Positions 10,951 through 22,805 of a stretch of DNA of 64,000 nucleotides are shown here, one piece after another (position 1 is the stretch's first letter; every line of letters begins with the position of its first letter). The position numbers and the translations under genes were made by a program. Source of the stretch: Blasia pusilla. Taxonomy: Eukaryota > Marchantiophyta > Marchantiopsida > Blasiales. The stretch lies in assembly GCA_050084515.1 (NCBI GenBank), contig CM114272.1, positions 14,322,001-14,386,000 of the forward strand, given 5' to 3'. The notes below the pieces were generated by a model. The model was given only the letters and a program-made list of their open reading frames with translations, did not search any database and was not told where the DNA came from.

Positions 10951-12140
10951 CAGAAGGTGTATAACCTGCAAAGGTGGGAGTAGCTCCAATGCTCGATGGC
11001 GTAGGATGGAGTAGACCGCATGCTCACCAGTGCTGAAGCAGAGCAGTTCCGTAGGCTTGAGACTATGGTCTCAGCCTCACGCGATGCTTCGAGAATAGAG
11101 GATGTTTCTTCTTCCTCACTCGAAAGACCGATGACCTGACGTGAATGGTGGTGACGGAGGAATCAGTGATGAAAGTGCCTTTTCCACCAATAGACCCCGT
11201 GCTTCAGGGGTTGAGACTCATGCCTGAGAGAGGTGTGGACCTTGAGGTAGACAGAATTGCACATAACATGTGCGAAGAGTTGGTAGGCTCTCTTACGTAG
11301 TGCGACTCTTCATCGTTGTTCGTGTTGGAGCAGAGCTTTCCTGCACTTGTTGGCAACTGCTACGGAGCCTACGGGTGGATAAGGACAAAGAAGTGAAGAA
11401 ACCACCATATGAGAGGAGGAAGAATCTCTCTTCTGGAGTGTGAATGCTTACCATAGCTCCCAGGTGTCACGCAAGAAAACTCCAAGAGAGATGCGAGAAG
11501 ATAAAGACCATCAAAAAGGAAGCATTTAGGGGATGCTCAACTCTCTTGTCGGGGGTTTATAACATGATGAACTTTATTGTCCCCGAATGTACTGGACTGT
11601 ACCAGCTCTGTACGAAGGTGACGGCACTTCGTGAGGGATGATGATGCCATTCGAGCTCTGCTTGCGAGTTAGTGAAGTCGACAAGGTTGCCAGAGAGATG
11701 AGAAACATAAAATAGAAGAGCTGGTCATGTGTTCTGTGCATGATGAGGGCATCAAAGAGAGGTTGCCACGAATGAATGAATGGTGTCTTTAACCCTGCGG
11801 ATGGAGGAGAAAGACGTGAGTGCAGTAAGGAATCCTCTGGGCAATCATCGGCAGGAAAGTATAAAATACTTGCTCCAAGACTAAACATGAAACATAAACA
11901 AGAAGGAATGGCTCTGTATCAAATACAATGCAGTCGGACAAAATATTAGATTCTGCTGAAAGTTGGACTTTACAGGTGGTGGCAGGGTGGAAGCTTGGAA
12001 AATGCTCCGAGAGGTGACTGGTGCTGTTTGATAGCCTTCATTAAGGGGAACAATACTTTTTTTTCGTGACTCATCTGCCTGTTACAATGCCATTCCGAGT
12101 GTACTCATACAATCCAGCTGTATTAAAGAATGAGGCTAAC
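10951..12140. other. 3' flank of the MOR1 gene
   Basis: No protein domain is seen. The first few hundred bases left of 12,141 should hold the MOR1 3' UTR, since transcription runs right to left. A run of eight A on the transcript strand lies at 12,057-12,064, too short to claim a retrocopy tail. Confidence 0.4.
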
Positions 12141-15100
12141 CTAGTCCACAAGGTCACTATTTCCTCCACTCTTGAGCCTCTCCATCCTAGCTTGCAATTC
12201 AGAGAGAGCTTTGTCATCCTGCGGGGATAACGACATCTGTGATGGCATAAAATCCACATTACTTGACTCTACACTCAGTGAGCCCTTACCACCATAGGCA
12301 CCCGACAATGTGCCATTTGGATGAGACAGGCCAGCCCCACCACCAATGCTGCCAGCTGCAGCGGCTTGGATGTTCTTCATGCGCTCCCTGATTGAATCTA
12401 GGGTGCCGATAGACCCAGACCCTTCCAGTCTTTCGATCCCTGTGACTGGTGAACTGCAGTCCTGCTGCTCTGCAAATGACTGTGTATTTGAACCTAATCT
12501 GAAGGAACCATATTCACCTCGAGGTGACCCACCTACTTCTGCATGATCCCTATGCCATCTTGCAGTGTGGCTTGTGTCCACATCAATTGTAGGGTACTTG
12601 GATTCCGTGGGTGGTAAGAATGTGGTCTTGGGTAGAGAATGTGAGGGTACTGGAGCTGCTGTGACTGATGACATTGTTTTTGGACTCCGTCCAGCTGCAG
12701 CATTCTTCTCCATCTGAGATAAACCATCACGGATATATGACCGGAAGGCCTCACTAGCATTCTGAAGCTGTGAAAAGATATCTACTTGAGGATACAGTTG
12801 CGTTATGCGATATAACTCATAGAGTCCAATAGTGCAAGTCTGCTTGTCCCCGATTTTCTTGAACACAGCAGCAAGTTCTTGTTTGAGTTGTGCTTCAGGA
12901 GACCCAGTTGAAGAAGGTCTTCCATTGGAAGCTGAATCTCCCCAATGAGTTTGACCAGCTGTGCTTGAGGGAGTGAGCATCCTGCCTGCAGCTAAAGTCT
13001 GGAGGTTGAGGTCAATGTAAGCGAGTATGATGGGCTGCGGTTCCGCATCAATTGGAACCATAGACAAGTGGCCTTTGATAGCAGTCCCACGTAGCTTCAC
13101 CAATTCATGCAGCACTGTCTTCACCATTCGGAGGGGTTTGTCATCTGCTCCAGCTCTTCTTCTTATTTCCTCCATTCCCAGCTCTTGCAAATATTCATGA
13201 ATACATTGCAAAAGGCGGTCAAGGTCAACATCAAAAATCGTTGATCCCAAAACTTTTGTTAGCTTGATAAGACATTTGACCACAAGGTCAGAAAACCTTT
13301 GACTCTTAGCCGTTGCTGCCTCTTCGTTGGCACGAGCAGAAAGCCTTGATAAGCTTGGTGGACGCAAAAGGTAGATAAGGACAACAAAAGCCGAAGTTCT
13401 TTCTGCATTTTCCAAAATCTTCAGCATCAGAACATTCAGTGCCTTCAGAAGCTGACCACCATCATCCATCAGAGGAACATGCTCATCCAGGAGTCGAAGA
13501 AGAAGCTCTGTGATGAGATTATGCAAGGTATTCATCCTCACCCCTGTGGCAAGTTTCTTGATTTGGAATGTCTGCATCAGAGTGTTCAAAACATATTTGC
13601 AGGATCTTGAAGAGGCTCCAGCAAGTCCCTGATTGAATGTCGATGTCACCTTTGCAGTCAGGCAGGACACTAATCGATCAGCATCTTTGGCAAGATCATC
13701 AAAACAGTTACCCTCCATGTCTGCTTGTGACACTGTGAGCTCATGGCAAACTAGCTTCATACCCTGTACAACTTGTTCTTCTGTCACACCATGCTCAATT
13801 GTGTCCAGAGCTTCCGCCCAATCACATGGAAGCTGATTCTGTCCAGATGGAACTCCTGCATACTGATGCTCCATAGCAATCTCCTCACGGTTGCCTCCTT
13901 GGTACAACATTCCAGCCATCTCTACACCTGCTTCAACAGAGTCTGACCCATTTTCCTGGAGGAAATGGCGACTGGATGCTCTACCCTCCCCAGGCTTGCC
14001 TTCTTTCCTCTTTTCCATTTCTCGTGTCTTCCACTTGAATTTCTCCTCCAGAACTGCTTTTTGAGCATCTGTTACTCTCCCAATGTGCTTCCAAACCTCA
14101 TCCCCTAGCAGTTTGAAGGCAACAGAGAATGTTTGCAGAGCCTGTTTACGGGTTTCACTGTCCCGCTCTGTTGTCAGGGGGAGAACTAACTGCATCACTT
14201 TCCCAGGTAAAGTAATTTCAAAGCCATAGCGCTCAATCATATACCCAATATGATCGACGGCTTCAATCCTCGTACGGTTGTTCTTGGACCGCAACCCTTC
14301 TGCAATAAAGGTAATAACCTTCGATGATGGGTAGATACAACACATATGCCTCATGACCTCCCGCATCTTCTCTCGCACCCTCTCAATGTTGTGCCCTGAC
14401 TTCTCCACCAAGCATGGAAGGAATAAACCAGCTTCAAAGTCAGTCAATGTGAACCCTGCACTGTTCAGAGCCTCCATCAGTTCTGGGAGAAAGTCAAGTA
14501 CCTTCACCAGACAGGTTGTGTTAGATTCACAGAAACGCAGCACAGTCCACCGCAAGACTATATCCAGAACCTCATAGAGATCCCTCATGCAGATAGAAAT
14601 GGCCTTCTGCAACATTTCAAGACCCTCCACCTGCTTCTTGAAATCAGTACTCAGTAACTTCCGATGAAGATCCTCTCGAAAGTACTTCACCATATCATTC
14701 TCTAGCTCCAGAATTTGATCAGGTCTCAGATCGTCAAATCTGAATCTACGGGTATTCTTTTGCCTGTCCTCCTTGTTTGCATCTTTGAGGCAGAAAAGGG
14801 ACTGACCCTGCAATGCCACATCTTCTAATCCTCCTACCTTACTTCCTTTACCAGGACCACCTTTGCTTGCTTGTCCGCGGGAGACTACTGCATTAGCTCT
14901 CCCACCAGATGCTTTTCCAACCTTTGCACCTCCACTTTCCACTGCAAGGGAACCTACTTTCTGACTTGATTCCTCTACTCTGTCAGAGAACTTCAGGCGT
15001 TCCAAACTACCTTGAAGAGCAGTTCCTGCAGCTCCCTGGATGTCTCGGAATGGCTTGATTAGCAATTCTGGCCCACAGAACTTGATGAGCTCACTTAGAA

Positions 15101-18100
15101 GTACTTCTGCAGCTTTGCGCACTTCTGAAGACTTATCCTGAAGACTCGCTACAATAGGCTTCACCAACTGCACTGCATCACTCTGAACTTGACACTTCAC
15201 CAAATTCTTTCCCAGCCACTCACAGAGGTCCTTCCGACCATCAGCACCAATCTTTGGATCCGTTAGACAAGGTGTAAAGTACACAAAACTTTTCTCCAGT
15301 GATATGGTCGTAAGCCACATATCTAGCATCCTGAAGACGGCATCACGCACAAGCTTCTTGTTATCACCAAGACATTTCAGAACATCAACAAGTAGGCCCT
15401 TAGCTTGCTTCTCAATATTTGGGCCCATACATTGAGCTATATTTCCCAACGTAGAAAGAGTCAAACATACTATATTCTTATTTGAATCAGCAAGTCTAGT
15501 CCTCAACACAGTGATGAGTTCTCCGGTTCCTGTAGTCTGAATTCGCCTATGAGCCTCTTCAAGCAACTTGTTAACTCCCTCTATAGCCTCCTGCCGTATC
15601 TTCCAATCTGAATGTGTGATATTTTTCACTAAGGTTGCTGAAATCTTGCCACTGATGTCCTCCCGAGGAAGCTCACCATCTCCGCCACTACCAGCACTGG
15701 CAGCCTCTACCCCCCGCACAATTCGTTTTGGAGCAACGACACCCACAAAAGGGTTCCGTTCGAACTCTGCTTCAACAAGAGTCAGAAGGGCAGGTTTCAA
15801 GTCTCCCAGAAACCCTTTCACATCTGGACCCACATAGCGGTGGATACACCCGATGACTTTGATAGCAGAAGTACGAGTTGCAGCAGCACTTGATGCTAGG
15901 CCAAAATCTCTACAGACATCCAACACCTCCTTCACACGTATCTGTTTGGTGCCGAAGTCATCAATGGCCGTCACCATCCACAAAAATATTTCATTTACAA
16001 CCTTTGGATTCTTGTGATCCACAATGATTTTGGAAACCTTCTCCATGACAAAAGAGGGTCCTACTGCTTCACAAAACGTCGTCAGACACTTAGACGCTTG
16101 TGCTCGAGTTTTTAGATCAGCGATCTTCTCTACAGTACCTGAAAGACAGATAAACACACATCTTTTGGAGAACTTTGATGCGTTTTGAGCTAGGATTGCT
16201 ATGACCTCAAAAACCTTCTGCTGCACCTGAAAATTTTTCTCTCCCCACCCAGGGACAAGTGCAAGAAGTCGCACGATGGTTTCCACATACTGGTCAAGTT
16301 CCGTCATGGCTTCAACCTTCTCACTCAGCGCGACGATACCTTCAAGCCGATCCTTCCAAGCTGCACTCTTCATCTTCACAACGACATCTGCCGGTAGTAT
16401 AGCACTCAGTCGACTTTCCAGCTCCTCCAAGCTGACTTCCCCGGTCGGCTCGTTATCTTCACTTGGTGCAGGCCCACCTGATGGCTTTGTTTGAGCACCT
16501 TCAGCCTTTCTAGTGCCACTTCCGCTCTTGCCCGGCTGAACTTTTGAAGTGGCAGATGGCTTAGCTGGAGGCTTCCGACCAGACAAACTGCCTGCAGCAG
16601 ATCGATTTCCACCACCACCATCATCACCTGAAGGTGGGGGTGGGGGACCCGAGGTCTGACCCTTGGATGGTGCTGATGGGGGTGGCTGAGAACCGCCCCC
16701 ACTACTGACACCAATCAATTCTGTCAATTTCTTCCTTCTCACTTCATCCAGTTTCTCCAGAGGTCTCTCCAGGGGCTTCATTCCCACAAGTTTTGCCAGT
16801 GCGGCCAGAGAATTGAAAGCTGCATCACGAACATCCGGAGTGCCATCTTGCAGACCCTCCATCAGAATCGGGACGTAATCCTTGTGAAGCTTGAGAACCA
16901 CGGCCTTGGGACTCGTCTCGATGCAGAAGCCCACCCAGGTCAAAGACAACGATCGCACCGCGGGAACCTTGTTTTTGGTTGCAACTTTCACTTCTTCGAC
17001 TAGATCACCCAGTTGCAGGCAACCATACTTGTGCATATTCTGAAGGGTCTGGGTCAGTGCGTCCACCATGAGCTGCTTTCTTTCCTTGTACTTCTCCAAA
17101 AGCAGAGGCAGCAGCAATCTGCTGCCACTGCTGAAGTCCTTCCGCAACCCTCTCGCCAGGTTCCCAGCTGCTTGCACCGCCTCCACAGCAACCGCGATAT
17201 TAACATCTGCAATCAACTTCTTCACCACTCGGGAAACCTCTACGTAATCACCCACGGCCAGCTTCTTAGCAGACGCCAGCTTCGTCAGTTCTGCGACAGC
17301 ATCCCGTCGCTCCGACCACTTGGTAGCTTTCACTGCTTCCCAGAAACCGCCCTTGGACAGGGGAGTCAAAATGTCCACCGGGTCCATGAAATCATAATCA
17401 TCTACATCCTGCACGACGTCGTCCGAACTCTCGGGCTTCTCGCTGCCCGTGCTCTCCGGCAGCAGCACCTGCTCCTCGATCTTGTCCTGCTCAGATCTGA
17501 TTTTCCGAGTGGGCTTGGAGACGCCACTGACAGTCTCCAACTCCAGCTCCACTTCCTTCTTCATGCTATCTCTCATTTTCTCGAACAGCACAGACTTGAC
17601 TACCTCCCTCCCAATCCAGCGGCACATCTCGACTGTGAGACCCTTCGCAGCTGCCCTCACGTTTTGGTCTTGATGATCGAATAGCTCAGGTAGCATTTTC
17701 AAAATCCTCTTGGCAGGAACAATCTTTGTCCCGAATTGACTCACGGCTTGATATATGGCATCAATCGCAGGTACGACGGCCTTGGCAACTTTATTCTTCA
17801 GAGCCTTTTCCATGGCATCCAGAAACGTCTCCACTGCCTCGAGCTCCACCCACAGGAGGAAAACCGTTTGCGCTTTCTCGATCGTCTTAGGCCTACCTGT
17901 CAAGCACTTGGAAGCAACCACATCGCAAATCTCCTTTGCATACCTTCCAGCATCCGCATCTGCTGCTTTCAGATAAGCGATCAGGGCATCCAGCGCCTTC
18001 TCCTGCGCTGGGGCATTTGAGTCCGACACGGCTTTCCTGAACAAGGGCCCAATTTCCCTCAATCTGGGGTCCTTGGGATCAAGAATGCCATCACAAGTGG

Positions 18101-18209
18101 CTGCCAAATCCACATTCGCATCATTCCTCACTTTCCAATTCTTGTGCGCAAGCCTGTCCTCCCACGCCCACTTCTTGGCATCCTTTAGGAGCTTCTCTTC
18201 TTCCGACAT
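12141..18209 (-). CDS. MOR1: MOR1/XMAP215-family microtubule-associated protein, intronless, 2,022 aa
   Basis: This is a single uninterrupted 2,022-codon frame, close to the length of flowering-plant MOR1 (just under 2,000 aa). It has five TOG-type HEAT-repeat arrays, approximately at residues 1-230, 280-505, 593-820, 850-1,070 and 1,150-1,400. A Pro/Gly/Ser-rich linker lies at 505-605, a basic Gly/Ser/Lys linker near 1,100, and a plant-specific C-terminal region follows. Plant signatures include HKNWKVRNDANVDLA near the start, MLPELFDHQDQNVRAAAKG and DPVDILTPL. The family binds tubulin through TOG domains and promotes microtubule growth in cortical arrays, spindle and phragmoplast (family knowledge). 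The start is supported by an in-frame TAG three codons upstream. Flowering-plant orthologues have dozens of exons, so the lack of introns is notable. Frame integrity over 6 kb implies selection. Confidence 0.97.
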   Translation of the reverse strand: MSEEEKLLKDAKKWAWEDRLAHKNWKVRNDANVDLAATCDGILDPKDPRLREIGPLFRKAVSDSNAPAQEKALDALIAYLKAADADAGRYAKEICDVVASKCLTGRPKTIEKAQTVFLLWVELEAVETFLDAMEKALKNKVAKAVVPAIDAIYQAVSQFGTKIVPAKRILKMLPELFDHQDQNVRAAAKGLTVEMCRWIGREVVKSVLFEKMRDSMKKEVELELETVSGVSKPTRKIRSEQDKIEEQVLLPESTGSEKPESSDDVVQDVDDYDFMDPVDILTPLSKGGFWEAVKATKWSERRDAVAELTKLASAKKLAVGDYVEVSRVVKKLIADVNIAVAVEAVQAAGNLARGLRKDFSSGSRLLLPLLLEKYKERKQLMVDALTQTLQNMHKYGCLQLGDLVEEVKVATKNKVPAVRSLSLTWVGFCIETSPKAVVLKLHKDYVPILMEGLQDGTPDVRDAAFNSLAALAKLVGMKPLERPLEKLDEVRRKKLTELIGVSSGGGSQPPPSAPSKGQTSGPPPPPSGDDGGGGNRSAAGSLSGRKPPAKPSATSKVQPGKSGSGTRKAEGAQTKPSGGPAPSEDNEPTGEVSLEELESRLSAILPADVVVKMKSAAWKDRLEGIVALSEKVEAMTELDQYVETIVRLLALVPGWGEKNFQVQQKVFEVIAILAQNASKFSKRCVFICLSGTVEKIADLKTRAQASKCLTTFCEAVGPSFVMEKVSKIIVDHKNPKVVNEIFLWMVTAIDDFGTKQIRVKEVLDVCRDFGLASSAAATRTSAIKVIGCIHRYVGPDVKGFLGDLKPALLTLVEAEFERNPFVGVVAPKRIVRGVEAASAGSGGDGELPREDISGKISATLVKNITHSDWKIRQEAIEGVNKLLEEAHRRIQTTGTGELITVLRTRLADSNKNIVCLTLSTLGNIAQCMGPNIEKQAKGLLVDVLKCLGDNKKLVRDAVFRMLDMWLTTISLEKSFVYFTPCLTDPKIGADGRKDLCEWLGKNLVKCQVQSDAVQLVKPIVASLQDKSSEVRKAAEVLLSELIKFCGPELLIKPFRDIQGAAGTALQGSLERLKFSDRVEESSQKVGSLAVESGGAKVGKASGGRANAVVSRGQASKGGPGKGSKVGGLEDVALQGQSLFCLKDANKEDRQKNTRRFRFDDLRPDQILELENDMVKYFREDLHRKLLSTDFKKQVEGLEMLQKAISICMRDLYEVLDIVLRWTVLRFCESNTTCLVKVLDFLPELMEALNSAGFTLTDFEAGLFLPCLVEKSGHNIERVREKMREVMRHMCCIYPSSKVITFIAEGLRSKNNRTRIEAVDHIGYMIERYGFEITLPGKVMQLVLPLTTERDSETRKQALQTFSVAFKLLGDEVWKHIGRVTDAQKAVLEEKFKWKTREMEKRKEGKPGEGRASSRHFLQENGSDSVEAGVEMAGMLYQGGNREEIAMEHQYAGVPSGQNQLPCDWAEALDTIEHGVTEEQVVQGMKLVCHELTVSQADMEGNCFDDLAKDADRLVSCLTAKVTSTFNQGLAGASSRSCKYVLNTLMQTFQIKKLATGVRMNTLHNLITELLLRLLDEHVPLMDDGGQLLKALNVLMLKILENAERTSAFVVLIYLLRPPSLSRLSARANEEAATAKSQRFSDLVVKCLIKLTKVLGSTIFDVDLDRLLQCIHEYLQELGMEEIRRRAGADDKPLRMVKTVLHELVKLRGTAIKGHLSMVPIDAEPQPIILAYIDLNLQTLAAGRMLTPSSTAGQTHWGDSASNGRPSSTGSPEAQLKQELAAVFKKIGDKQTCTIGLYELYRITQLYPQVDIFSQLQNASEAFRSYIRDGLSQMEKNAAAGRSPKTMSSVTAAPVPSHSLPKTTFLPPTESKYPTIDVDTSHTARWHRDHAEVGGSPRGEYGSFRLGSNTQSFAEQQDCSSPVTGIERLEGSGSIGTLDSIRERMKNIQAAAAGSIGGGAGLSHPNGTLSGAYGGKGSLSVESSNVDFMPSQMSLSPQDDKALSELQARMERLKSGGNSDLVD

Positions 18210-19900
18210 TGCGCCCTACTCACCAAACCCCTGCCAGACTAACCCAATCCTCGCCTCGAACTCGTCCTCCAGGTCTCACCAAACTGCACAACGATCACCC
18301 CACAGCTGCTCAGCACATTCGTACAACGCCAACCCCATCACCCCTTGGACAATCGATTCCGCCCTTCACCAAGAGCCCCGAATTGCACCCTCAATCCCCC
18401 TACTCCTCCTCCACCTCCGATCAATCAATCCATCCCTCAAACAAGCTCTAAGACGAGCACGCAAACAAACACGTAATCAATCAATCTAAACGACGACACG
18501 CAATCCGAAGCACACAAACAGACTCCCATGCAAATTGAAGGGCAAACACCAATAGGGCAAGCAGGGCTCCGACCTCGCCACAGCGGAAGGAAGAAGCGAA
18601 TGCACCCAACGCTTCCGTCGTGGTGGGCGCCGGACGAGGGAGGGGCAGGATTAAGACGGTAGGCGGTCTCGCCCCCCCCGAGATTCAAACTGTGTTCCCA
18701 GTGGAGAAGAGGAAGCCGACGAGCATGAAGAAGTAGGAGGAGGAGAAGATGGTGATGAAGCAAGGACGCTCGCTCTCTACATTACACGGCCCCGGAACTG
18801 ACGTTGCTCGTTTGCAAGCTCAGCGGCAAGCCCAGCTGGAAAGGAGACACCGAAGCACGCCCAGGCTCCGGTATCGATCTTTCATTCATTCCTTCATGAA
18901 TGTGCCTCAGCCGCGCGGCACCAAATGTCCACCGCATGGGACGACCTCAGGACTCTAGGACGATGGCCGTGCGTCTTCTTATTCTGCTGCTGCTGCCGCG
19001 GCTGCTTGAGGAGCAGGACAAGGAGAGGGAGAAGGAGATGGAGATGGAGGAGGAAGAGGAGAGGGCGGAGCACAACATCGGAGACCACTCGGGCTAATGC
19101 GACTGCTGGGTTCTGCTGCTTCTGCTTCTCCTGCAGCTGCTACTGCTGCTCCTCCTCATGGGTAGGTGGGTTGGTGGGTTTTCAACCCTGGTGTGACTAC
19201 TTAACCCTCCCACTCTTTTGTTTTGTTACCCTGGGCCCATTTGGGTCCCGCGGTATGTGACCGTTTTGGGAGGGCGTTGCCAGTTCGAATATGTGAGGAG
19301 GGGCCTTCTGTAGAGGTATTTAGTTATTTATTTTTCATTTATTTGCGAGGGCAGCGTTCCGGAGAATGGGAAAGGTGGAGCTGTTGTTGTTGATTGATGA
19401 TGGTGTGAGGAGTTGGGGAAGGACGGACTCTGTGGTGGTGCCTCCATATTCGCCGTCTCCACCTTCTTCTTGCTCCGCAGCCCAACCGTGTGCGTCGTCC
19501 GAGCGCAGCCTGGAAAGCTGTCACAGCAGCAGCAGAAGAGCAGCAGAAGCGCAGCAGCTCCTCTGCTGCGGCTGCTGGGTTCAAGAAAGTGTGGGAACGC
19601 ACCATAGCGGATGTTAAACTTTTCCCTCGCTCCTGCATTCGCTTTTTCGGTCACTCTCTCTCTCCGTGTCTGAGGGTCTGCGTCTCCATCTGGAGACGGA
19701 CAGTGTCAGCGAGCGAGCGACACTGTCCGTCGGGGGATGGCGGAATCGTTTCGCGCTGCATTACCCGTCGCGCTTTCAATCAAATAAGGTCGCTGGGAGA
19801 GGGGGGGGGGAAGGAGGGGAGGGCTGGCTGGCTGGATTGAAGGTGTGGTGGTTATCTTTCGGCAGTTTGGGCTCGTAGGTCGGTCGGTCGGTCGGTCTAG
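18210..19900. other. Upstream region of MOR1 (leader and promoter), with CAG/CTG-rich tracts
   Basis: Transcription of MOR1 would start somewhere in this stretch, reading right to left. There are short CAG/CTG microsatellites (18,984-19,010, 19,130-19,155 and 19,520-19,580), GAG-rich tracts (19,020-19,070), a G-run near 19,802 and GGTCGGTC repeats near 19,880. No TATA box could be assigned with confidence, and no second gene is recognised on the plus strand. Confidence 0.45.
19695..19731. repeat. Perfect 13-bp inverted repeat with 11-bp loop
   Basis: GACGGACAGTGTC at 19,695-19,707 is the reverse complement of 19,719-19,731; the loop is a short GAGC repeat. It lies about 1.5 kb upstream of the MOR1 start. 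A role in transcription is unproven. Confidence 0.8.
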
Positions 19901-22143
19901 CTCTAATTCAAGATAGGACCAAGATGCAGGCGGGACCGGTGGATTTCGAATTCGCTGGTCAGGCAAAATTGGGTCTAAACAGGAGGCTAAGTGCGTGATC
20001 CGGGCACGTGGAAAACTGTCTTGAGATGTTTCCATGGGCCAGCTCTTCGTTCATCCACGAGCATATTGATTTCTGGATGCACGTTTGTCATAGCCTTAGG
20101 GTTGCTTGCTTGGGTCCCATCTCGGTTTATGGTGTGTACTGCAATTTCGAAATTTCGGACTCTTCGTTGTCTGAGTCAGTCTACCTAGCTAGGACAGCGA
20201 CAGGGATCACCGCTCTACGGCCACCCAGTAACTGCCACCCATGGGTTGGTACAAGCACTTGCGAGTCCACCTCGGCACAGCTGACAGGAGAGCGCGGATT
20301 AGTGTCATATTTCCAGCTATGATATAGTAGAACTCCAGTCGAACCCCTTGAGAAGAATGCAGGTCAGGCCAAACTGAAGAAGCGTTTTAGAGAGACGCCA
20401 GACAAGGAGCTATGGTTGTTGTGTGGCCAATGTGAAGGCTTTGAAACTTCGAGATCCTAGCTAGCTACCAACGCTGGATGATGAATGTGACCAGGAAAAG
20501 AATGAAGGCATCTTCGCGGTTTGACACAACAGAGGAACTACACAAGGAATACGTACCTCTACCTTCAGCTTGCTCTCCGCTATGGTAGATTGGGGTCATT
20601 GGAGGTTCCAAGTTTAGGGTTTATCGTTGTAATGCTCGGGAAGAGTCGAAACCTATGACTGTCGTGTACTGTGAATTTGCAACATCGCACTGGGAACTGC
20701 GACCAATTCTAAGTGGGCAGGGAACGGGGTCAGTTGGCAAATGCAGCTCTGCAGGATTCTCTACAGGGAGTGACACTTTTGGCAGCGACTCTTCGATCGA
20801 TGAACTAAGTGGGCCTCTGAAGAGATCCTCAGAATTCTCTCCCCAAGTTTGCGATTTCCCATCACGGATTCCAAACACGCGCACTACGTTTGACTGAAGT
20901 CTTGACTCTTGAATCTACCACGCGCCTTCTCCAGCCAACAAATAGTGCCTCGACTGTCCTGGGACTCTGGGAGTTTCGTCTCCCGAGGGAATCCCTTCGT
21001 CTTCTGAGGTTCTGCAGTGCACAAGTACATTTGTCAGAAGCCCAGAATGAACCGCGAATGAAAATGAGGCATATGAAACTATTGTTCGTCGCGTTCACTT
21101 GAGGAGCGTGGGACGACTCGTTCTTATGATTCTATAATATTGCGAGGTTTAAGATGGTGAATGCTTATACACGGATCCATGGCCATCTTACAACTTGACA
21201 TCGTACCATGAGTGGAGGCCTGGGATGCCATCGATTCGCAGCTGTGCCTTCCATGTCCGCGAGTATTCGTCCGCTCAAACTATGATCGGCGAATGTTCTC
21301 ATGGTGTTGAGACGAACGCTGCAAATTTTGTCATCCATCTCTAGGAAGCGTTTGGTCTCCTGGATGCCCCTATTTCTTGAGGTAGGTCAGACTTCCTCGT
21401 GGAGTTCCGGCGACTCCAAGCAAGTGTCAACTGGAACGACAGTGGGAGCTTGCTTTGGTGAAAATCGAACGAAACGCTTCACATGTGGACATGAGATTCA
21501 TCGTCGCCTCCCACCAGGAGGTGCTTCAAAGTCCTCACTGGGGAGGATTTCTAAACTATGGGACTTCTTCATCTACTTCGCATGGCACCGCCAAGGGAAA
21601 TCTGCCTGTGAATTCCAAGAAATCTTCTTCCGTCCATGGTCATGATTTCATCACCCTCAGTGGCAAGAACTCCTGAAATCAAACCTGCCACTGCAATCGC
21701 CGAGAGCAACTTCCTTCCAGGATCGTGAGTTGATTGTGATCGCCCAAATAAGCGATCAACGAAAGTTTTTCATTTTTCCTAGTGCTAGATAGGTTCCGAC
21801 CCATCTCATTTTATTCACAACCCTTCTAATCAAACATAAGTAACTTCTAATTCTAAGTATGAGCTACATGAGTGAGACACAAGGCTTCATCGGCATTTCA
21901 AACCATGATGATTGTGGTCTTAACGAGCATGATAAAATGTTGGGTGGAGTTTGAGATGAGTTCAAACCCCCACAAGAGTTGGATTCCAAAGACACTCAAC
22001 CTAGCTTGGAGCCCGATTGAGTGTTTGAGGGTTCTCCGTGTTTGGTCATAATAGCTAAATCTAATATGAGTTGGGATGAATGAGATGGTGTTTGAAAGCT
22101 TGTGAAAATATGACTTTATTACGCTCAATATCTACATAAACTT
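19900..22143. other. Spacer with no recognised gene
   Basis: Several open frames of 70-115 codons occur on both strands (for example 21,301-21,645), but none shows a known domain. Composition is more balanced than in the AT-rich spacers, and no repeat of the window matches it. It may be low-copy intergenic DNA. Confidence 0.4.
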
Positions 22144-22514
22144 TGTCACATCTTATTTCGACGTAGGTAGAGTTCTGTCACATCGACGACATAGAGAGTC
22201 AGCGGGCTATTTGGGTGTAACTTCGTCCCGAGCTGTCGGATGAGGTTGGCGACATGTCAATGGCGTCGGGAACGTCGTTTATGGCGATTACCCTATTTTG
22301 ATTTTAGTTTGTCAGGTGACCTGTTGACCGAGTCAACGATCACCTAGTAACATGTGCACGTAGGTTACCATTTGGAGGGCTATTTTTGGGGGAAGAGCTT
22401 TTTGGCTCTTTCCAAGGGTATAAGAGTGAGATATATGACTTTCTCAAGCCATCTTTCTCATGTTGAGCCTTAGGAGCGCTTCTCTTGCATAGACGTGTGT
22501 GGGTGTGTAGGAGT
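22144..22514 (+). repeat. Repeat A1 of gypsy family 2, left part
   Basis: It starts TGTCACATCTTATTTCGACG and matches the A2 repeat of copy 3 (45,341 onward) phrase by phrase, including CATAGAGAGTCAGCGGGCTA and the leader end TTGCATAGACGTGTGTGGG. The repeat is interrupted at GGAGT by a copia element and resumes at 30,476. Only family 2 sequence like this is present; its own 3' end is not found here. Confidence 0.8.
22419..22426 (+). promoter_or_regulatory. TATA-like box in repeat A of family 2
   Basis: TATAAGAG follows a short inverted repeat around TTTTTGGCTC and lies about 280 bases into the A repeat. The family 1 A repeat has GGGTATAC at the corresponding place (near 31,547 and 41,182). 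This suggests the element promoter lies inside A. Transcription start is not shown. Confidence 0.4.
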
Positions 22515-22792
22515 TGTGGAAAACTGCTAAAGAAGCATAACTAGTGGGAAACGGCTCTCGCACTCACGCACCACTATGAAATTTGCAATTAGAGAATGAC
22601 TGGACGATGGTTCCCTTCTCAATTATATAGGGTAAGTACAAGAAACCCTAACCCTAATCTTAACCATATCTTAACTAATCCTAGTTAAGATAATCGTGCT
22701 TAACTGACTAACCAAGATTAAGCTTCCCTACTTCGTGTGAGTACCAAATGTAGCAGTTCAGGTGTCTCATGAGCTTGACTGTAACTTCAATA
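22515..22792 (-). repeat. 3' LTR of outer copia, with adjoining polypurine tract
   Basis: It matches the 5' LTR at 30,170-30,475 apart from small indels. On the minus strand it is preceded by TTTGAGGGGGAG (22,793-22,804), the polypurine tract that primes plus-strand DNA. Compared with the 5' LTR it is about 28 bp shorter. Confidence 0.8.
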
Positions 22793-22805
22793 CTCCCCCT
22801 CAAAC

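Noticed and set aside
12057-12064. Run of eight A after the MOR1 stop as a retrocopy poly(A) tail
   Set aside because: Too short and common in AT-rich flanks to count as evidence.
17013-17684. 223-codon plus-strand frame opposite MOR1
   Set aside because: It is antisense to a well-conserved MOR1 region and has low-complexity wording; a shadow of the real gene.
21301-21645. 114-codon frame between MOR1 and the family 2 repeat
   Set aside because: No recognisable homology or supporting signals.
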